Of a stretch of 60,030 nucleotides of DNA, positions 17,209 through 27,719 are shown piece by piece. A model generated the notes under the pieces. It was given only the letters and a program-made list of their open reading frames with translations. It was not told the DNA's origin and ran no database searches. Positions within the stretch are counted from its first letter, which is position 1; every line of letters starts with the position of its first letter. The DNA comes from Leucobacter sp. wl10 (GTDB lineage Bacteria; Actinomycetota; Actinomycetes; Actinomycetales; Microbacteriaceae), in assembly GCF_003569785.1 (NCBI RefSeq), contig NZ_KZ984008.1:1-60030 (forward strand). Reading direction: 5' to 3'. The translations under genes were made by a program, and so were the position numbers.

Positions 17209-17289
17209 TACCTGATAATCTCGGTTCGGAGAGGTGCGCTCCCTGCGAAATTTCTCGTAGATACGTTCGAACACGGGGCTCCTTCGACG

Positions 17290-17295
17290 TAGGAT
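17290..17295 (+). promoter_or_regulatory. uvrA -10 box (leaderless)
   Basis: TAGGAT ends 6 nt before the GTG start of uvrA. TTCGAA at 17266-17271, 18 bp upstream, is the best -35 candidate. No Shine-Dalgarno sequence precedes the GTG. Confidence 0.5.
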
Positions 17296-17301
17296 GGAGC
17301 A

Positions 17302-20244
17302 GTGACTTCCTCGCCCGTACAGTCCCCTCCCGCATCGATCCGCTCCGCGGCCTCGCACGCCTCCATCAGCGTCCAGGGCGCCCGCGTTCACAACCTCCGA
17401 GATCTGGACCTGAGCATTCCGCGCGACTCGATGGTGGTGTTCACCGGCCTGTCGGGCAGCGGCAAGTCGAGCCTCGCCTTCGACACGATCTTCGCCGAGG
17501 GCCAGCGCCGGTACGTCGAGAGCCTGAGCGCCTACGCGCGCCAGTTCCTGGGACAGGTCGACCGCCCCGACGTCGATTTCATCGAGGGACTGAGCCCCGC
17601 CGTCTCCATCGACCAGAAGTCGACCAACCGCAACCCGCGGAGCACCGTCGGCACGATCACGGAGATCTACGACTACATGCGCCTGCTCTGGGCGCGCGTG
17701 GGCGTGCCGCACTGCGCGGTGTGCGGGGAGCGGATCGAGTCGCAGACGGTGCAGCAGATTGCCGACCGGCTCATGGAGCTGCCGGAGCGCACGCGGTACC
17801 AGGTGCTCGCTCCGGTGGTGAGCAAGAAGAAGGGCGAGTTCGTCGACCTCTTCCAGGACCTCGCCGCGAGCGGCTACTCGCGCGCGCTCGTGGACGGCGA
17901 GCTGATCCAGCTCTCCGATCCGCCGAAGCTCAAGAAGCAGGTCAAGCACGACATCTCGGTGGTGGTGGATCGACTCGTCGCGAGTTCCGACGTGCTCGGC
18001 CGGCTCACCGACTCGCTCGAGACCGCGCTGCGGCTCGCCGGCGGCATCGTCTCCGTCGACTTCGTCGACCGCGAGGCGACCGCGGAGGACCGCACCCGGG
18101 TGTTCTCGGAGCGCCTGAGCTGCCCCAACCAGCACCCCGTGCAGCTGACCGAGGTCGAACCGCGCACCTTCTCCTTCAACGCCCCGTTCGGCGCCTGCTC
18201 CGCCTGCTCGGGTCTCGGCACGAGCATGTCGGTCGACGAGGATCTGGTGCTCGGGGATCCCGAGCTCTCCATCGAGGAGGGAGTCATCGTTCCCTGGACG
18301 AGCCAGGGCAAGAGCCTCTACCAGTACTATGAGAAGCTGCTCGTCGGTCTCGCGGCCGACCTCGATTTCTCGCTGAGCACGCCGTGGGAGCGACTGAGCG
18401 ACGAGGTGCGCGAGGCGGTGCTCTACGGCAACAACTTCAAGGTCAACGTGCGTTGGAAAAACCGCTTCGGCCGCGAGGTGAAGTACTCGAGCGGCTTCGA
18501 GGGCGTCATCCCGTTCATCGAGCGCCAGTACGCCGAGGCCGAGAGCGACGCCAAGCGGGATCGCTGGCAGGAGTTCCTGCGCGAGGTGCCCTGCCACGCC
18601 TGCCACGGGCAGCGCCTCAAGCCGGAGGTGCTCGCGGTCACCGTCGACGGCGAGTCCATCGCGGGCGTCACCGAGTTCAGCCTCACCAACGCCAAGCGCT
18701 TCTTCGACGAGGTCGTGCTCACCGAGCGCGAGGCGAGGATCGCGGCGCAGGTGCTGCGGGAGATCCGGCTGCGCTTCGACTTCCTCATCGAGGTCGGACT
18801 CGGGTACCTCACGCTCGCGCGAGCGGCGGGCACCCTCTCCGGCGGCGAGGCGCAGCGGATCCGGCTCGCCACCCAGATCGGTTCCGGGCTCACGGGCGTG
18901 CTGTACGTGCTCGACGAGCCGAGCATCGGCCTGCATCAGCGCGACAACCGGCGCCTCATCGAGACGCTGCTCAAGCTGCGGGATCTCGGCAACACGCTGA
19001 TCGTCGTCGAGCACGACGAGGAGACGATCGAGGCGGCCGACTGGATCGTCGACATCGGCCCGGGGGCGGGCGTCGAGGGCGGCACCGTCGTGCACTCGGG
19101 GGAGTACCGCGAACTGCTCGAGAACCGGCGCTCCATCACGGGCGACTACCTCGCGGGGCGGCGCAGCATCGAGACGCCGAAGCGGCGGCGCAAGCGGGAT
19201 CGCAAGCGCGAGCTGAAAGTCGTGGGCGCCCGCTCCAACAACCTCAAGAACGTCGACGTCGCCTTCCCGCTCGGCGTCATGACCGCGGTCACCGGCGTCT
19301 CCGGATCCGGCAAGTCGACCCTCGTGAACGACATCCTCTACCGCGTGCTCGCCAACCAGCTCAACGGCGCGCGCCTCGTGCCGGGCAAGCACACGCGCGT
19401 CACCGGTCTCGACCACCTCGACAAGGTCGTGCACGTCGACCAGGCGCCGATCGGGCGCACCCCGCGTTCCAACCCGGCCACCTACACCGGCGTGTTCGAC
19501 AAGATCCGCACCCTCTTCGCCGGAACCCCCGAGGCGAAGACGCGCGGCTACCTGCCCGGCCGCTTCAGCTTCAACGTCAAGGGCGGTCGCTGCGAGGCGT
19601 GCTCGGGCGACGGCACGCTGAAGATCGAGATGAACTTCCTCCCCGACGTCTACGTGGCCTGCGAGGCCTGCGGCGGCAAGCGCTACAACCGCGAGACGCT
19701 GCAGGTGCGGTACAAGGGCAAGAACATCTCCGAGGTGCTCGAGATGCCCATCGCCGAGGCCGAGGAGTTCTTCCGGCCGATCTCGTCGATCCACCGCTAC
19801 ATGAAGACGCTCGTCGACGTCGGCCTGGGCTACGTGCGCCTGGGTCAGAGCGCCACCACGCTGTCGGGAGGCGAGGCGCAGCGCGTCAAGCTCGCCACCG
19901 AGCTGCAGAGGCGCTCGAACGGCCGCAGCATCTACGTGCTCGACGAGCCGACCACGGGGCTGCACTTCGAGGACGTGCGCAAGCTGCTCCTCGTGCTGAA
20001 CGGTCTCGTCGACAAGGGCAACACGGTCATCACGATCGAGCACAACCTCGACGTGATCCGCAGCGCCGACTGGGTCATCGATCTCGGCCCCGAGGGCGGC
20101 TCGGGCGGCGGCACGATCATCGCCGAGGGCACCCCGGAGCAGCTCGCGAAGCGCCCCGAGAGCCACACCGGGCGCTTCCTCGCCGAGGTGATCGGGGGCT
20201 GGGCCGCCAAGTCGGCGCGCGCGGTGCAGCGGGAGTCGGCTTGA
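17302..20244 (+). CDS. uvrA: excinuclease ABC subunit UvrA
   Basis: A 980-residue double ABC ATPase that recognises DNA lesions and loads UvrB. The first Walker A is GLSGSGKS (49-56), the second GVSGSGKS (665-672). Two LSGGEAQR signatures are present ([16 protein letters not shown] and [16 protein letters not shown]). Zinc modules include Cys138/Cys141 (CAVCGERI), [17 protein letters not shown] and the C-terminal CEACSGDG...CEACGGKRY. The length is slightly above the usual 940-970 because of a 20-residue N-terminal leader. The GTG start at 17302 fits a leaderless promoter. It is divergent from the RES-system antitoxin, and its stop overlaps the uvrC start (TTGA). Confidence 0.97.
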   Translation: MTSSPVQSPPASIRSAASHASISVQGARVHNLRDLDLSIPRDSMVVFTGLSGSGKSSLAFDTIFAEGQRRYVESLSAYARQFLGQVDRPDVDFIEGLSPAVSIDQKSTNRNPRSTVGTITEIYDYMRLLWARVGVPHCAVCGERIESQTVQQIADRLMELPERTRYQVLAPVVSKKKGEFVDLFQDLAASGYSRALVDGELIQLSDPPKLKKQVKHDISVVVDRLVASSDVLGRLTDSLETALRLAGGIVSVDFVDREATAEDRTRVFSERLSCPNQHPVQLTEVEPRTFSFNAPFGACSACSGLGTSMSVDEDLVLGDPELSIEEGVIVPWTSQGKSLYQYYEKLLVGLAADLDFSLSTPWERLSDEVREAVLYGNNFKVNVRWKNRFGREVKYSSGFEGVIPFIERQYAEAESDAKRDRWQEFLREVPCHACHGQRLKPEVLAVTVDGESIAGVTEFSLTNAKRFFDEVVLTEREARIAAQVLREIRLRFDFLIEVGLGYLTLARAAGTLSGGEAQRIRLATQIGSGLTGVLYVLDEPSIGLHQRDNRRLIETLLKLRDLGNTLIVVEHDEETIEAADWIVDIGPGAGVEGGTVVHSGEYRELLENRRSITGDYLAGRRSIETPKRRRKRDRKRELKVVGARSNNLKNVDVAFPLGVMTAVTGVSGSGKSTLVNDILYRVLANQLNGARLVPGKHTRVTGLDHLDKVVHVDQAPIGRTPRSNPATYTGVFDKIRTLFAGTPEAKTRGYLPGRFSFNVKGGRCEACSGDGTLKIEMNFLPDVYVACEACGGKRYNRETLQVRYKGKNISEVLEMPIAEAEEFFRPISSIHRYMKTLVDVGLGYVRLGQSATTLSGGEAQRVKLATELQRRSNGRSIYVLDEPTTGLHFEDVRKLLLVLNGLVDKGNTVITIEHNLDVIRSADWVIDLGPEGGSGGGTIIAEGTPEQLAKRPESHTGRFLAEVIGGWAAKSARAVQRESA

Positions 20245-22175
20245 GCCCTGACGACCACCGCCTCGCCTTCCGGCCCGCGCAGGGCGAGATCCCGACGAGC
20301 CCCGGCGTCTACCGGTTCAGCGACAAGCACGGTCGCGTGCTGTACATCGGCAAGGCGAAGAACCTGCGCGCGCGGCTGGCCAACTACTTCCAGCCGATGC
20401 ACTCGCTCATGCCGCGCACTCGCACCATGCTGTCGCTCGCGGCGAAGGTGGACTGGACGATCGTGGCGACCGACACCGAGTCGCTCGTGCTCGAGCACAC
20501 CTGGATCACGGAGTTCAAGCCGCCCTTCAACGTGCAGTTCAAGGACGACAAGACCTACCCGTATCTCGCAGTGACGCTGCGCGAGGCCGCGCCGCGCCTC
20601 ATCATCACCCGCAACGAGAGGATCCGCGGTGCGCGGTACTTCGGACCCTATCCGAAGGTCTGGGCGCTGCGCGAAACCGCGGTGCTGCTGCAGCAGGCCT
20701 TCCCCATCCGCACCTGCAACGACGCGGACTACAAGCGCGCCATGCAGAGCGGGCGGCCCTGCCTCGCCGGCCAGATCGGGCGCTGCAGCGGGCCGTGCTC
20801 GCAGCGGCTCACGGTCGAGGAGCATCGCGAGCGGGTGGGCGAGCTGGTGTCGTTCCTGGCCGGAGGGGATCGCTCGCACCTGAGGAGGCTGCAGCGATCG
20901 ATGCGCGACGCGGCGGCGGAGCAGCGCTACGAGGACGCGGCGCGGCTCCGCGATCAGGTGCAGGCCGTCGAGCACGTGATGGAGAAGAACGCGGTGGTGC
21001 TCGGCCACGACGTGAACCTCGACGTCTTCGGCCTGCGCGCCGACGAGCTCGCGGCCGCGGCTCACCAGTTCATCATCCGGGCGGGCAGGATCCGGGGCGA
21101 GCGCAGCTGGATCGTCGACGTCGAGCTCGACGACTCGCCCGGCACGCTGCTGGAGCAGGTGATCCAGTCCGCCTACGAGGGCGACCGGGAGCCCCCGCCG
21201 CAGATCCTCGTCTCTCGGCTCCCCGAGAACGCGCCCGAGCTCGAGGAGGCGCTCAGCCGCCGCCGCCCCAGGGGCGGTCGCGTCCGCGTGCGGGTTCCCG
21301 AGCGCGGCGACAAGGCGCAGCTCATGGAGCGCGCCGTGCTCAACGCGGGCGAGAACCTGATCCGGCACAAGCTCAAGCGCGCCGCCGACCTGACCGCCCG
21401 CACGGATGCCCTGGCCGAGCTGCAGCGGGCGCTGGGCATGGAGGAGCCGCCGCTGCGCATCGAGTGCATCGACGTCTCGCACCTGCAGGGCACGGGAGTG
21501 GTCGCGTCGCTCGTCGTCTTCGAGGACGGGCTGCCCGCCAAGGGGGCCTACCGCAAATACCGCGTCGAGGAGACCCGAGACGACACCGACTCGATTCATC
21601 AGGTGGTGTCGCGCCGCGCCGCGCAGCTCAATCACGCGCGGGAGAACGGCGAGCAGCCGAGCGGCATCTACCGCGATCGGCCGCAGCTCATCATCGTGGA
21701 CGGCGGCGAACCGCAGGTGAGGGCCGCGGCGCGAGCGCTCGACGAGGCGGGGATCTCCGACGTCGCGCTGTGCGGCATCGCGAAACGGCTCGAGGAGATC
21801 TGGCTGCCGGGGGACCCGTTCCCGGTGATCCTGCCGCGCACGAGCGAGGCGCTCTTCCTCGTGCAGCGGGTGCGCGACGAGGCCCACCGCTTCGCCATCG
21901 CCTTCCAGCGCCAGCGCCGCAGCACCTCGATCGCCAGCCGGCTGTCGGAGATCCCCGGTCTGGGGCCGAAACGCGTGCAGGGACTGCTCAAGCACTTCGG
22001 CTCGGTCGCCCGCCTGCGCGCGGCGTCGCTCGAGGAGCTCTCCGCGGCACCCGGGCTCGGCCCGAAGCTGGCCGAGCAGGTGCTCGCTCACCTCGAACCG
22101 GGACCCGCCGCTGAGGCTAAGCTTGAGGTAGGGGTATCGGCGGAATCGGCGTCGCACGGAGAGGATAGCGAATGA
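20241..22175 (+). CDS. uvrC: excinuclease ABC subunit UvrC
   Basis: A 644-residue dual-incision endonuclease. The N-terminal GIY-YIG domain shows GVY at 22-24 and YIG at 35-37 (3' incision). A UVR motif (about 215-245: [13 protein letters not shown]) binds UvrB. The RNase H-like domain ([19 protein letters not shown]) makes the 5' incision, and a tandem helix-hairpin-helix ([17 protein letters not shown], then [16 protein letters not shown]) binds DNA. The TTG start overlaps the uvrA stop, and the stop overlaps rapZ (ATGA), so uvrA-uvrC-rapZ are translationally coupled. Confidence 0.96.
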   Translation: MSPDDHRLAFRPAQGEIPTSPGVYRFSDKHGRVLYIGKAKNLRARLANYFQPMHSLMPRTRTMLSLAAKVDWTIVATDTESLVLEHTWITEFKPPFNVQFKDDKTYPYLAVTLREAAPRLIITRNERIRGARYFGPYPKVWALRETAVLLQQAFPIRTCNDADYKRAMQSGRPCLAGQIGRCSGPCSQRLTVEEHRERVGELVSFLAGGDRSHLRRLQRSMRDAAAEQRYEDAARLRDQVQAVEHVMEKNAVVLGHDVNLDVFGLRADELAAAAHQFIIRAGRIRGERSWIVDVELDDSPGTLLEQVIQSAYEGDREPPPQILVSRLPENAPELEEALSRRRPRGGRVRVRVPERGDKAQLMERAVLNAGENLIRHKLKRAADLTARTDALAELQRALGMEEPPLRIECIDVSHLQGTGVVASLVVFEDGLPAKGAYRKYRVEETRDDTDSIHQVVSRRAAQLNHARENGEQPSGIYRDRPQLIIVDGGEPQVRAAARALDEAGISDVALCGIAKRLEEIWLPGDPFPVILPRTSEALFLVQRVRDEAHRFAIAFQRQRRSTSIASRLSEIPGLGPKRVQGLLKHFGSVARLRAASLEELSAAPGLGPKLAEQVLAHLEPGPAAEAKLEVGVSAESASHGEDSE

Positions 22176-23050
22176 ACGACCAGGGATCCGGTCAGGAGAT
22201 CCTCATCGTCACCGGCATGTCCGGAGCCGGGCGCAGCACCGTGGCGAACACGCTCGAGGACCTCGGGTGGTACGTGGTCGACAACCTGCCGCTCTCGATG
22301 CTGAAGACCCTCGCGGACATGGCCGACCGGTCGGGAGGAGCGCTGCCCCGCATCGTCGCGGTGGTCGACGTGCGGGGCCGGGATCTGTTCGGCGAGATCC
22401 AGGAGACGGTCGGAGAACTGCGCGCGAACGCGACGGTGCGGGTGGTCTTCCTCGACGCGACCGACGAGATCCTCGTGCGCCGCTACGAGTCGGTGCGCCG
22501 CCCGCACCCGCTGCAGGGCGACACCGCGAGCCTGCTCGACGGGATCCGCCTGGAGCGGGAGCGCCTGCAGGAGCTGCGCGCGTCGAGCGATGTCGTGATC
22601 GACACCTCCCGGTACAACGTGCACGATCTGTCGACGGCGACCCGGGACCTGTTCTCGGACGACAACACGCCCGGCCTGCAGCTCTCGGTGCTCAGCTTCG
22701 GCTTCAAGTACGGCGCCCCCACCGACGTGGACCTGATGGTCGACATGCGCTTCCTGCCCAACCCGTTCTGGATCCCCGAGCTGCGTCCGCTGACGGGGGT
22801 CGACCCCGAGGTCAAGGACTACGTGCTGAGCCGCGACGGCGCCGCCGATTTCCTCGACCACTACGTGGCCGCGCTCACCCCGGTGCTCGCCGGATTTCAG
22901 CGCGAGAACAAGCGGCACGCCTCACTCGCGGTAGGATGCACCGGCGGCAAACATCGCTCGGTCGCAACCGCCCGCGAACTCGCGGATCGGCTCGCGGGCC
23001 TGCCCGGCGTCAGCGTCAACCTGCGCCACCGAGACCTCGGTCGCGAGTGA
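22172..23050 (+). CDS. rapZ: RapZ family nucleotide-binding protein / RNase adapter
   Basis: A 292-residue protein of the RapZ (YvcJ) family, of usual length. The P-loop is GMSGAGRST (15-23) with Arg in place of the Walker A Lys, as is usual in actinobacterial members. The C-terminal domain holds the conserved CTGGKHRSV motif. In Escherichia coli RapZ guides RNase E to a small RNA controlling GlmS; in Gram-positive bacteria the role is less clear but links cell wall precursor and carbon metabolism. It sits between uvrC and whiA, a very conserved actinobacterial arrangement. Confidence 0.95.
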   Translation: MNDQGSGQEILIVTGMSGAGRSTVANTLEDLGWYVVDNLPLSMLKTLADMADRSGGALPRIVAVVDVRGRDLFGEIQETVGELRANATVRVVFLDATDEILVRRYESVRRPHPLQGDTASLLDGIRLERERLQELRASSDVVIDTSRYNVHDLSTATRDLFSDDNTPGLQLSVLSFGFKYGAPTDVDLMVDMRFLPNPFWIPELRPLTGVDPEVKDYVLSRDGAADFLDHYVAALTPVLAGFQRENKRHASLAVGCTGGKHRSVATARELADRLAGLPGVSVNLRHRDLGRE

Positions 23051-23112
23051 GTCGGCTCGCCGCCGACCCCGTTTGTTCGCGCTCTCGCGCCAGACTCCGA
23101 AAGGACCCCTTC

Positions 23113-24093
23113 GTGCTGTCAACCTCCGAGGTGAAGAATGAGCTCGTCCGTTTCCCGGTGCAGCGCACCGGTGAACGGATCGCGGAGGTGGCCACGATTC
23201 TGCGTCTCGCCGGCGGCCTGCACACAATCTCGGGCCGCATCGCCCTCGAGGCGGAGCTGCACACGCCCCAGATCGTGCAGCGCGTGCGCAAGGACCTCGC
23301 GGAGCTCTACGGCGTGCGGTCGGAGGCCAAGCAGCTGCCCCCGTCGAGCACGCGGCCTGGCGCTCCGCAGTTCCTCGTGCGGGTGCTCGACGGCGAGACG
23401 CTCGCCCGTCAGCTCGGTCTGCTCGATCAGCGCCGTCGCCAGATCCGGGGACTGCCGAACCGGCTCACGACGGGGGCGCAGGCCGAGCTCGCGGCCATCT
23501 GGCGCGGGGCCTTCCTGGCCCGCGGCGGCCTCACCGCCCCGGGCCGCTCGGCCGGGCTCGAGCTCGTGTGCCCGACGAGCGAGGCCGCCATGGCGCTCGT
23601 CGGCGCGGCGAACCGTCTCGGCATCGAATCCAAGAGCCGCGAGATCCGGGGCCAGAACAAGGTGATGATCCGCGACAGCGAGGCCATCGGCGAGATGCTC
23701 GGCGCGATGGGCGCGGCGCAGGCGCGATCCGCCTGGGAGGAGCTCCGCCGCGCTCGCGAGACCCGCGCCACGGCGAACAGGCTCGTCAACTTCGATGACG
23801 CCAACCTCCGACGCTCGGCGCAGGCGTCGGTCGCGGCCTGCGCGCGGGTGGAGCGCGCGATGGAGATCCTCGGCGACGAGGTGCCGGAGCACCTGCGCTA
23901 CGCGGGTCACCTGCGCCTGCAATACCGCGAGGCCAGCCTCGACGACCTGGGCGCGCGCGCGGACCCGCCGCTGACGAAGGACGCGATCGCGGGGCGCATC
24001 CGCCGTCTGCTGGCCATGGCCGACAAGGAGGCCGAGGTCCGCGGCATCCCCGGCACGGAGGCGAGCCTGCCGGAGGAGCTGGACTCGATGTAG
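23113..24093 (+). CDS. whiA: WhiA, sporulation/division transcription regulator
   Basis: A 326-residue WhiA protein with an N-terminal degenerate LAGLIDADG homing-endonuclease-like domain ([16 protein letters not shown] and [17 protein letters not shown]) and a C-terminal sigma-like HTH ([26 protein letters not shown]). The GTG at 23113 has GAAAGGA 7-13 nt upstream. In streptomycetes WhiA works with WhiB to activate septation genes; in non-sporulating actinobacteria and firmicutes it influences cell division and chromosome segregation. It follows rapZ after 62 bp. Confidence 0.96.
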   Translation: MLSTSEVKNELVRFPVQRTGERIAEVATILRLAGGLHTISGRIALEAELHTPQIVQRVRKDLAELYGVRSEAKQLPPSSTRPGAPQFLVRVLDGETLARQLGLLDQRRRQIRGLPNRLTTGAQAELAAIWRGAFLARGGLTAPGRSAGLELVCPTSEAAMALVGAANRLGIESKSREIRGQNKVMIRDSEAIGEMLGAMGAAQARSAWEELRRARETRATANRLVNFDDANLRRSAQASVAACARVERAMEILGDEVPEHLRYAGHLRLQYREASLDDLGARADPPLTKDAIAGRIRRLLAMADKEAEVRGIPGTEASLPEELDSM

Positions 24094-24152
24094 TCAACCC
24101 GTCGGGCGCTGTCAAGGCCCGACATTCTCCGACGCTTCGAAGCGCGGAGCCA

Positions 24153-24158
24153 TAGACT
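24153..24158 (+). promoter_or_regulatory. possible sodA -10 box
   Basis: TAGACT lies 37 nt before the sodA start. The resulting leader would carry the GAGATTGGAG ribosome site. No good -35 box is seen. Confidence 0.35.
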
Positions 24159-24195
24159 GGATCCGAAACTGTCGAACGAGAGATTGGAGTGCCGC

Positions 24196-24813
24196 ATGGC
24201 CGCCTACTCACTTCCCGAGCTTCCCTATGATTACGCTGCTCTCGAGCCGCACATCAGCGGCAAGATCATGCAGTTGCACCACGACAAGCACCATCAGGCC
24301 TACGTGACGGGCGCCAACACGGCGCTCGAGCAGCTCGCCGAGGCGCGCGACTCCGAGAACCTCGCAGCGGTGAACAAGCTCGAGAAGGATCTCGCCTTCA
24401 ACCTCGGCGGCCACGTCAACCACACGATCTTCTGGAACAACCTCTCGCCGGAGGGCGGGGAGCGTCCCGAGGGCGAGCTCGCGGCCGCGATCGACGAGCA
24501 CTTCGGCTCGTTCGAGAAGTTCCAGGCGCACTTCACGGCGACCGCCCTCGGCGTGCAGGGATCCGGCTGGGCCGTGCTCGCGTGGGACGCGCTCGGTCAG
24601 CGGCCGAACGTCGTGCAGCTCTTCGACCAGCAGGGCAATCTGCCCGCCGGCACGATCCCGCTGCTGATGCTGGACGTGTGGGAGCACGCCTACTACCTCG
24701 ACTACCTCAACGTGCGGGCGGACTACGTGAAGGCGTTCTGGAACATCGCCAACTGGCAGGACGTGGCCAAGCGACTCGAGACCGCTCGTTCGCAGACGCC
24801 CGGCCTGATCTGA
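24196..24813 (+). CDS. sodA: superoxide dismutase, Mn/Fe type
   Basis: A 205-residue Fe/Mn superoxide dismutase that converts superoxide to peroxide and oxygen in the cytoplasm. Metal ligands are visible: His28 (LHHDKHH), His76 (VNHTIFW), Asp160 and His164 (LDVWEHAYY). The active-site-lining GSGWAVLAW motif is present. Mn versus Fe preference cannot be decided by eye. The ATG at 24196 has GATTGGAG upstream. The gene occupies the place between whiA and pgk where many actinobacteria have gap (glyceraldehyde-3-phosphate dehydrogenase). Confidence 0.96.
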   Translation: MAAYSLPELPYDYAALEPHISGKIMQLHHDKHHQAYVTGANTALEQLAEARDSENLAAVNKLEKDLAFNLGGHVNHTIFWNNLSPEGGERPEGELAAAIDEHFGSFEKFQAHFTATALGVQGSGWAVLAWDALGQRPNVVQLFDQQGNLPAGTIPLLMLDVWEHAYYLDYLNVRADYVKAFWNIANWQDVAKRLETARSQTPGLI

Positions 24814-24841
24814 CCCGGCACCCGAGGAGCCCGCCGCACCC

Positions 24842-26044
24842 ATGCGCAACATCGAATCCCTGGGACCGCTGCGCGCTCGGACGGTCATCGTCCGATGCGA
24901 CCTCAACGTCCCGCTGGCCGACGGCGTCATCACCGATGACGGCCGCATCCGAGCCTCGCTCGCCACGATCCGTGAGCTGAGCGGGGCCGGCGCCCGGATC
25001 GTCCTGATCAGCCACCTCGGCCGCCCCCAGGGCGCACCGGAAGAGCGCTATTCGCTTCGACCGGTGGCGGCGCGCATGGCGGAGCTGCTCGGCTCCCGCG
25101 TCGAGTTCGTCGACGAGACCGTCGGGGCTGCGGCCTCGGCGGCCGTCGGCGGGCTCGCCGGCGGCGACGTGCTGCTGCTGGAGAACCTACGCTTCAACCC
25201 CGGCGAGACCAGCAAGGACGAGAGCGAGCGCCGCGCCTTCGCGCAGCAGCTCGCCGAGTTCGGCGACGCCTTCGTCTCGGACGGCTTCGGGGTGGTGCAC
25301 CGCCGCCAGGCGAGCGTGTACGAGCTGGCGCAGCTGCTGCCGAGCGCGGCGGGCCGCCTCGTCGCGGCCGAGCTCGAGGTGCTGCGGCGCCTCACCGAGC
25401 ACCCGGAGCGCCCCTACACGGTGGCGCTCGGCGGCTCGAAGGTCTCCGACAAGCTCGGGGTGATCGCCCACCTGCTCGAGCGGGTCGACACGCTGCTCAT
25501 CGGCGGGGGCATGCTCTTCACCTTCCTCGCGGCGCAGGGGCACGGCGTGGCCTCCAGCCTGCTGGAGGAGGATCAGCTCGACACCGTGCGCGGGTACCTC
25601 GACGAGGCCGAGCGCAGGGGGGTGCGGATCCTGCTGCCCAGCGACGTCGTGGTGGCCGAGGCCTTCGCCCCCGATGCGGCGCACGAGGTGGTGGCCGTCG
25701 ACGCGATCGAATCGTCGCGATTCGGATCCTCCGCCATCGGACTCGACATCGGACCGGACTCCGCGGCGGCCTTCGCCGAGGAGATCTCGCGATCGGCGAC
25801 CGTCTTCTGGAACGGCCCGATGGGCGTGTTCGAGATGGAGGCGTTCGCGAACGGCACCCGGGTCGTCGCCCGCGCGCTCACCGAGACGGGCGGCTTCACC
25901 GTGGTCGGCGGAGGCGACTCCGCCGCCGCCGTGCGCGCGCTCGGCTTCGCCGACGAGCAGTTCGGCCACATCTCGACGGGCGGCGGCGCCAGCCTCGAGT
26001 TTCTGGAGGGCAAGCAGCTGCCCGGTTTGGAGGTGCTCGCGTGA
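24842..26044 (+). CDS. pgk: phosphoglycerate kinase
   Basis: A 400-residue monomeric glycolytic kinase transferring phosphate from 1,3-bisphosphoglycerate to ADP. Signature segments are RCDLNVPL (N-terminal substrate site), [44 protein letters not shown] and the nucleotide-binding GGGDSAAAV near the C-terminus. It begins 28 bp after sodA and overlaps tpiA by 4 nt (GTGA), so pgk-tpiA are coupled. GAGGAG lies about 14 nt upstream of the ATG, a slightly long spacing. Confidence 0.97.
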   Translation: MRNIESLGPLRARTVIVRCDLNVPLADGVITDDGRIRASLATIRELSGAGARIVLISHLGRPQGAPEERYSLRPVAARMAELLGSRVEFVDETVGAAASAAVGGLAGGDVLLLENLRFNPGETSKDESERRAFAQQLAEFGDAFVSDGFGVVHRRQASVYELAQLLPSAAGRLVAAELEVLRRLTEHPERPYTVALGGSKVSDKLGVIAHLLERVDTLLIGGGMLFTFLAAQGHGVASSLLEEDQLDTVRGYLDEAERRGVRILLPSDVVVAEAFAPDAAHEVVAVDAIESSRFGSSAIGLDIGPDSAAAFAEEISRSATVFWNGPMGVFEMEAFANGTRVVARALTETGGFTVVGGGDSAAAVRALGFADEQFGHISTGGGASLEFLEGKQLPGLEVLA

Positions 26045-26883
26045 ACGAGCAGACGCCGCGGATCCCGGACCCCGGGACCCGCCAGCCGCTGCCGCAGGCG
26101 GCGCGCACCCCGCTCATCGCGGGCAACTGGAAGATGAACCTCGACCACCTGCAGGCGATCGCCCTGGTGCAGAAGCTCTCGTGGACGCTGAAGGACGCGC
26201 GGCACGACTACGAGCAGGCCGAGGTGGCGGTCTTCCCGCCGTTCACCGACCTGCGCTCCGTGCAGACCCTGCTCGCCGCAGACAAGCTGTCGCTCGTGCT
26301 CGGGGCGCAGGACGTGTCACCGCACGACTCGGGCGCCTACACGGGCGACGTCTCGGCCGCCATGCTCGCCAAGCTCGACGTGACCTACGCGCTCGCGGGC
26401 CACTCGGAGCGCCGTCAGGGGCACGGTGAGAGCGATCGCACGGTCGGTCTCAAGGCGCTCGCGGCGCACCGGGCCGGCCTCGTGCCGATGATCTGCGTGG
26501 GGGAGACGGCCGAGGACCTCGAGGAGCACGGCGCAGCCGCGATCCCGCTCGCTCAGCTCACCGCGGCGCTCGCGGAGCTCCCGGTCGATGCCGAGTTCGT
26601 GGTCGCCTACGAGCCGGTGTGGGCGATCGGCAGCGGGCAGGCAGCGACCCCGGAGCAGGCCGAGGAGGTGGCCCGGGCGCTGCGCGAGGCGCTGCGGGAG
26701 CTGCGCGGCGACGAGCGCGCGTCGGCGACGCGCATCCTGTACGGGGGATCCGTGTCGAGTCAGAACGTCGCGAGCTTCCTGCGGCAACCCGACGTCGACG
26801 GGGCGCTCGTCGGCGGGGCGAGCCTGAAGGCCGACGAGTTCTCGCGCATCGTCCAGTTCCAGAAGCACGTCACCGCCGCATAG
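26041..26883 (+). CDS. tpiA: triosephosphate isomerase
   Basis: A 280-residue TIM-barrel enzyme interconverting dihydroxyacetone phosphate and glyceraldehyde 3-phosphate. Active-site residues are Lys31 (AGNWKMN), His121 (AGHSERR) and Glu191 ([11 protein letters not shown]). The phosphate loop ([17 protein letters not shown]) is complete. The protein is about 25 residues longer than typical owing to a proline-rich N-terminal extension ([18 protein letters not shown]) dictated by the GTG start that overlaps the pgk stop; an internal start is possible but none has a better ribosome site. Confidence 0.96.
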   Translation: MNEQTPRIPDPGTRQPLPQAARTPLIAGNWKMNLDHLQAIALVQKLSWTLKDARHDYEQAEVAVFPPFTDLRSVQTLLAADKLSLVLGAQDVSPHDSGAYTGDVSAAMLAKLDVTYALAGHSERRQGHGESDRTVGLKALAAHRAGLVPMICVGETAEDLEEHGAAAIPLAQLTAALAELPVDAEFVVAYEPVWAIGSGQAATPEQAEEVARALREALRELRGDERASATRILYGGSVSSQNVASFLRQPDVDGALVGGASLKADEFSRIVQFQKHVTAA

Positions 26884-26915
26884 CGCGCTCCGACCCAGCG
26901 TTCGCTGCGACGCGA

Positions 26916-26921
26916 TATACT
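26916..26921 (+). promoter_or_regulatory. possible secG -10 box
   Basis: TATACT, a near-consensus -10 box, 45 nt before the secG start in the tpiA-secG gap. The -35 region is not recognisable. Confidence 0.4.
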
Positions 26922-26965
26922 GGACGCTGGTCTTCCACGCCCTCGACCCCTGAAAGGCGGCCCGC

Positions 26966-27214
26966 GTGCTCATCCTCAAGATCGCACTGATCGTCATCCT
27001 CGTGATCACGAGCCTCCTGCTCACCCTCTTCATCCTGCTCCACAAGGGACGCGGCGGCGGCCTCTCCGACATGTTCGGCGGCGGCGTCACCTCCAGCCTG
27101 GGCTCGTCGGGAGTGGCCGAGCGAAATCTCAATCGCATCACGATCGTCGTCTCGCTGGTGTGGGGCGCGGCGATCGTCGGGCTCGGGCTCATCGCACGGT
27201 TCTCGGTGGCCTGA
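26966..27214 (+). CDS. secG: preprotein translocase subunit SecG
   Basis: An 82-residue membrane protein with two hydrophobic helices: residues 2-25 (LKIALIVILVITSLLLTLFI) and about 58-80 (ITIVVSLVWGAAIVGLGLIA). They are separated by the SecG loop HKGRGGGLSDMFGGG. SecG joins SecYE and assists protein export. The GTG at 26966 follows GAAAGGCGG. Position after tpiA is conserved in actinobacteria. Confidence 0.93.
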   Translation: MLILKIALIVILVITSLLLTLFILLHKGRGGGLSDMFGGGVTSSLGSSGVAERNLNRITIVVSLVWGAAIVGLGLIARFSVA

Positions 27215-27287
27215 GCCCACCCCAGCCCCTCGCACCGGCGTTCGCGGAGCACCCCGCGAACGCAGCATCTTCGTCAGAAAGGTATCC

Positions 27288-27653
27288 ATGGCTGGCAGCA
27301 ACGCCATTCGTGGTGCGCGCGTCGGATCCGGCCCCATGGGGGAGAAGGATCACGGAGCCCGCGCCGACCGCATCCAGATCTCCTACTGGGACGCCCTGGG
27401 CAACGAGACGGTCCGCTACTTCGCGGCCGACGTGCCCGTCGAGGAGATCCCCGAGCAGATCGACTCGCCGACCACGGGCCTGCCCGCGGGCCGCGATCGG
27501 GAGAACCCTCCGCTGCTCCCGAAGAACGAGCCCTACAAGACGCACCTCGCCTACGTCAAGGAGCGCCGCACGCCCGAGGAGGCCGAGGAGCTGCTGGAGG
27601 CCGCGCTGCGGAAGCTGCGCGAGCGCCGAGGCACGGCGAACAAGCCGGCGTAG
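27288..27653 (+). CDS. rbpA: RNA polymerase-binding protein RbpA
   Basis: A 121-residue actinobacterial general transcription activator that binds RNA polymerase and the principal sigma factor. Features are the N-terminal tail MAGSNAIRGARVGSGPMGE, a central RbpA domain without the cysteines of zinc-binding homologues (YWDALGNETVRYFAADV), the basic linker, and the C-terminal sigma-interaction domain (KTHLAYVKERRTPEEAEELL). The ATG is preceded by GAAAGGTATCC. The 3' end is followed by a strong terminator facing pgi. Confidence 0.94.
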   Translation: MAGSNAIRGARVGSGPMGEKDHGARADRIQISYWDALGNETVRYFAADVPVEEIPEQIDSPTTGLPAGRDRENPPLLPKNEPYKTHLAYVKERRTPEEAEELLEAALRKLRERRGTANKPA

Positions 27654-27667
27654 GGATTCCGCCCCCA

Positions 27668-27704
27668 CGGGAACGGCCCCTCCGCTCGAGAGGGGCCGTT
27701 CCCG
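27668..27704. terminator. strong bidirectional terminator between rbpA and pgi
   Basis: A perfect 15 bp stem (27668-27682 pairing with 27690-27704) with a 7 nt CGCTCGA loop, 15 nt after the rbpA stop and 15 nt after the convergent pgi stop. It should end transcription from both sides. Confidence 0.9.
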
Positions 27705-27719
27705 TCTGTCCGCTTCGGA

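Noticed and set aside
17260..17275. Possible LexA/SOS box before uvrA (GTTCGAAC at 17265-17272)
   Set aside because: Only a single CGAAC half-site is present; the actinobacterial SOS box needs CGAAC-N4-GTTCG. uvrB has no match either, only a GAACCC-N7-GGGTTC dyad at 11197-11215 with the wrong spacing.
16540..20166. A 1208-codon open frame antisense to uvrA, continuous with the RES antitoxin frame
   Set aside because: It mirrors uvrA codon by codon in a very GC-rich gene; its product is His/Glu/Leu-rich low-complexity sequence without domains. Only the part from 17178 downwards is a real gene.
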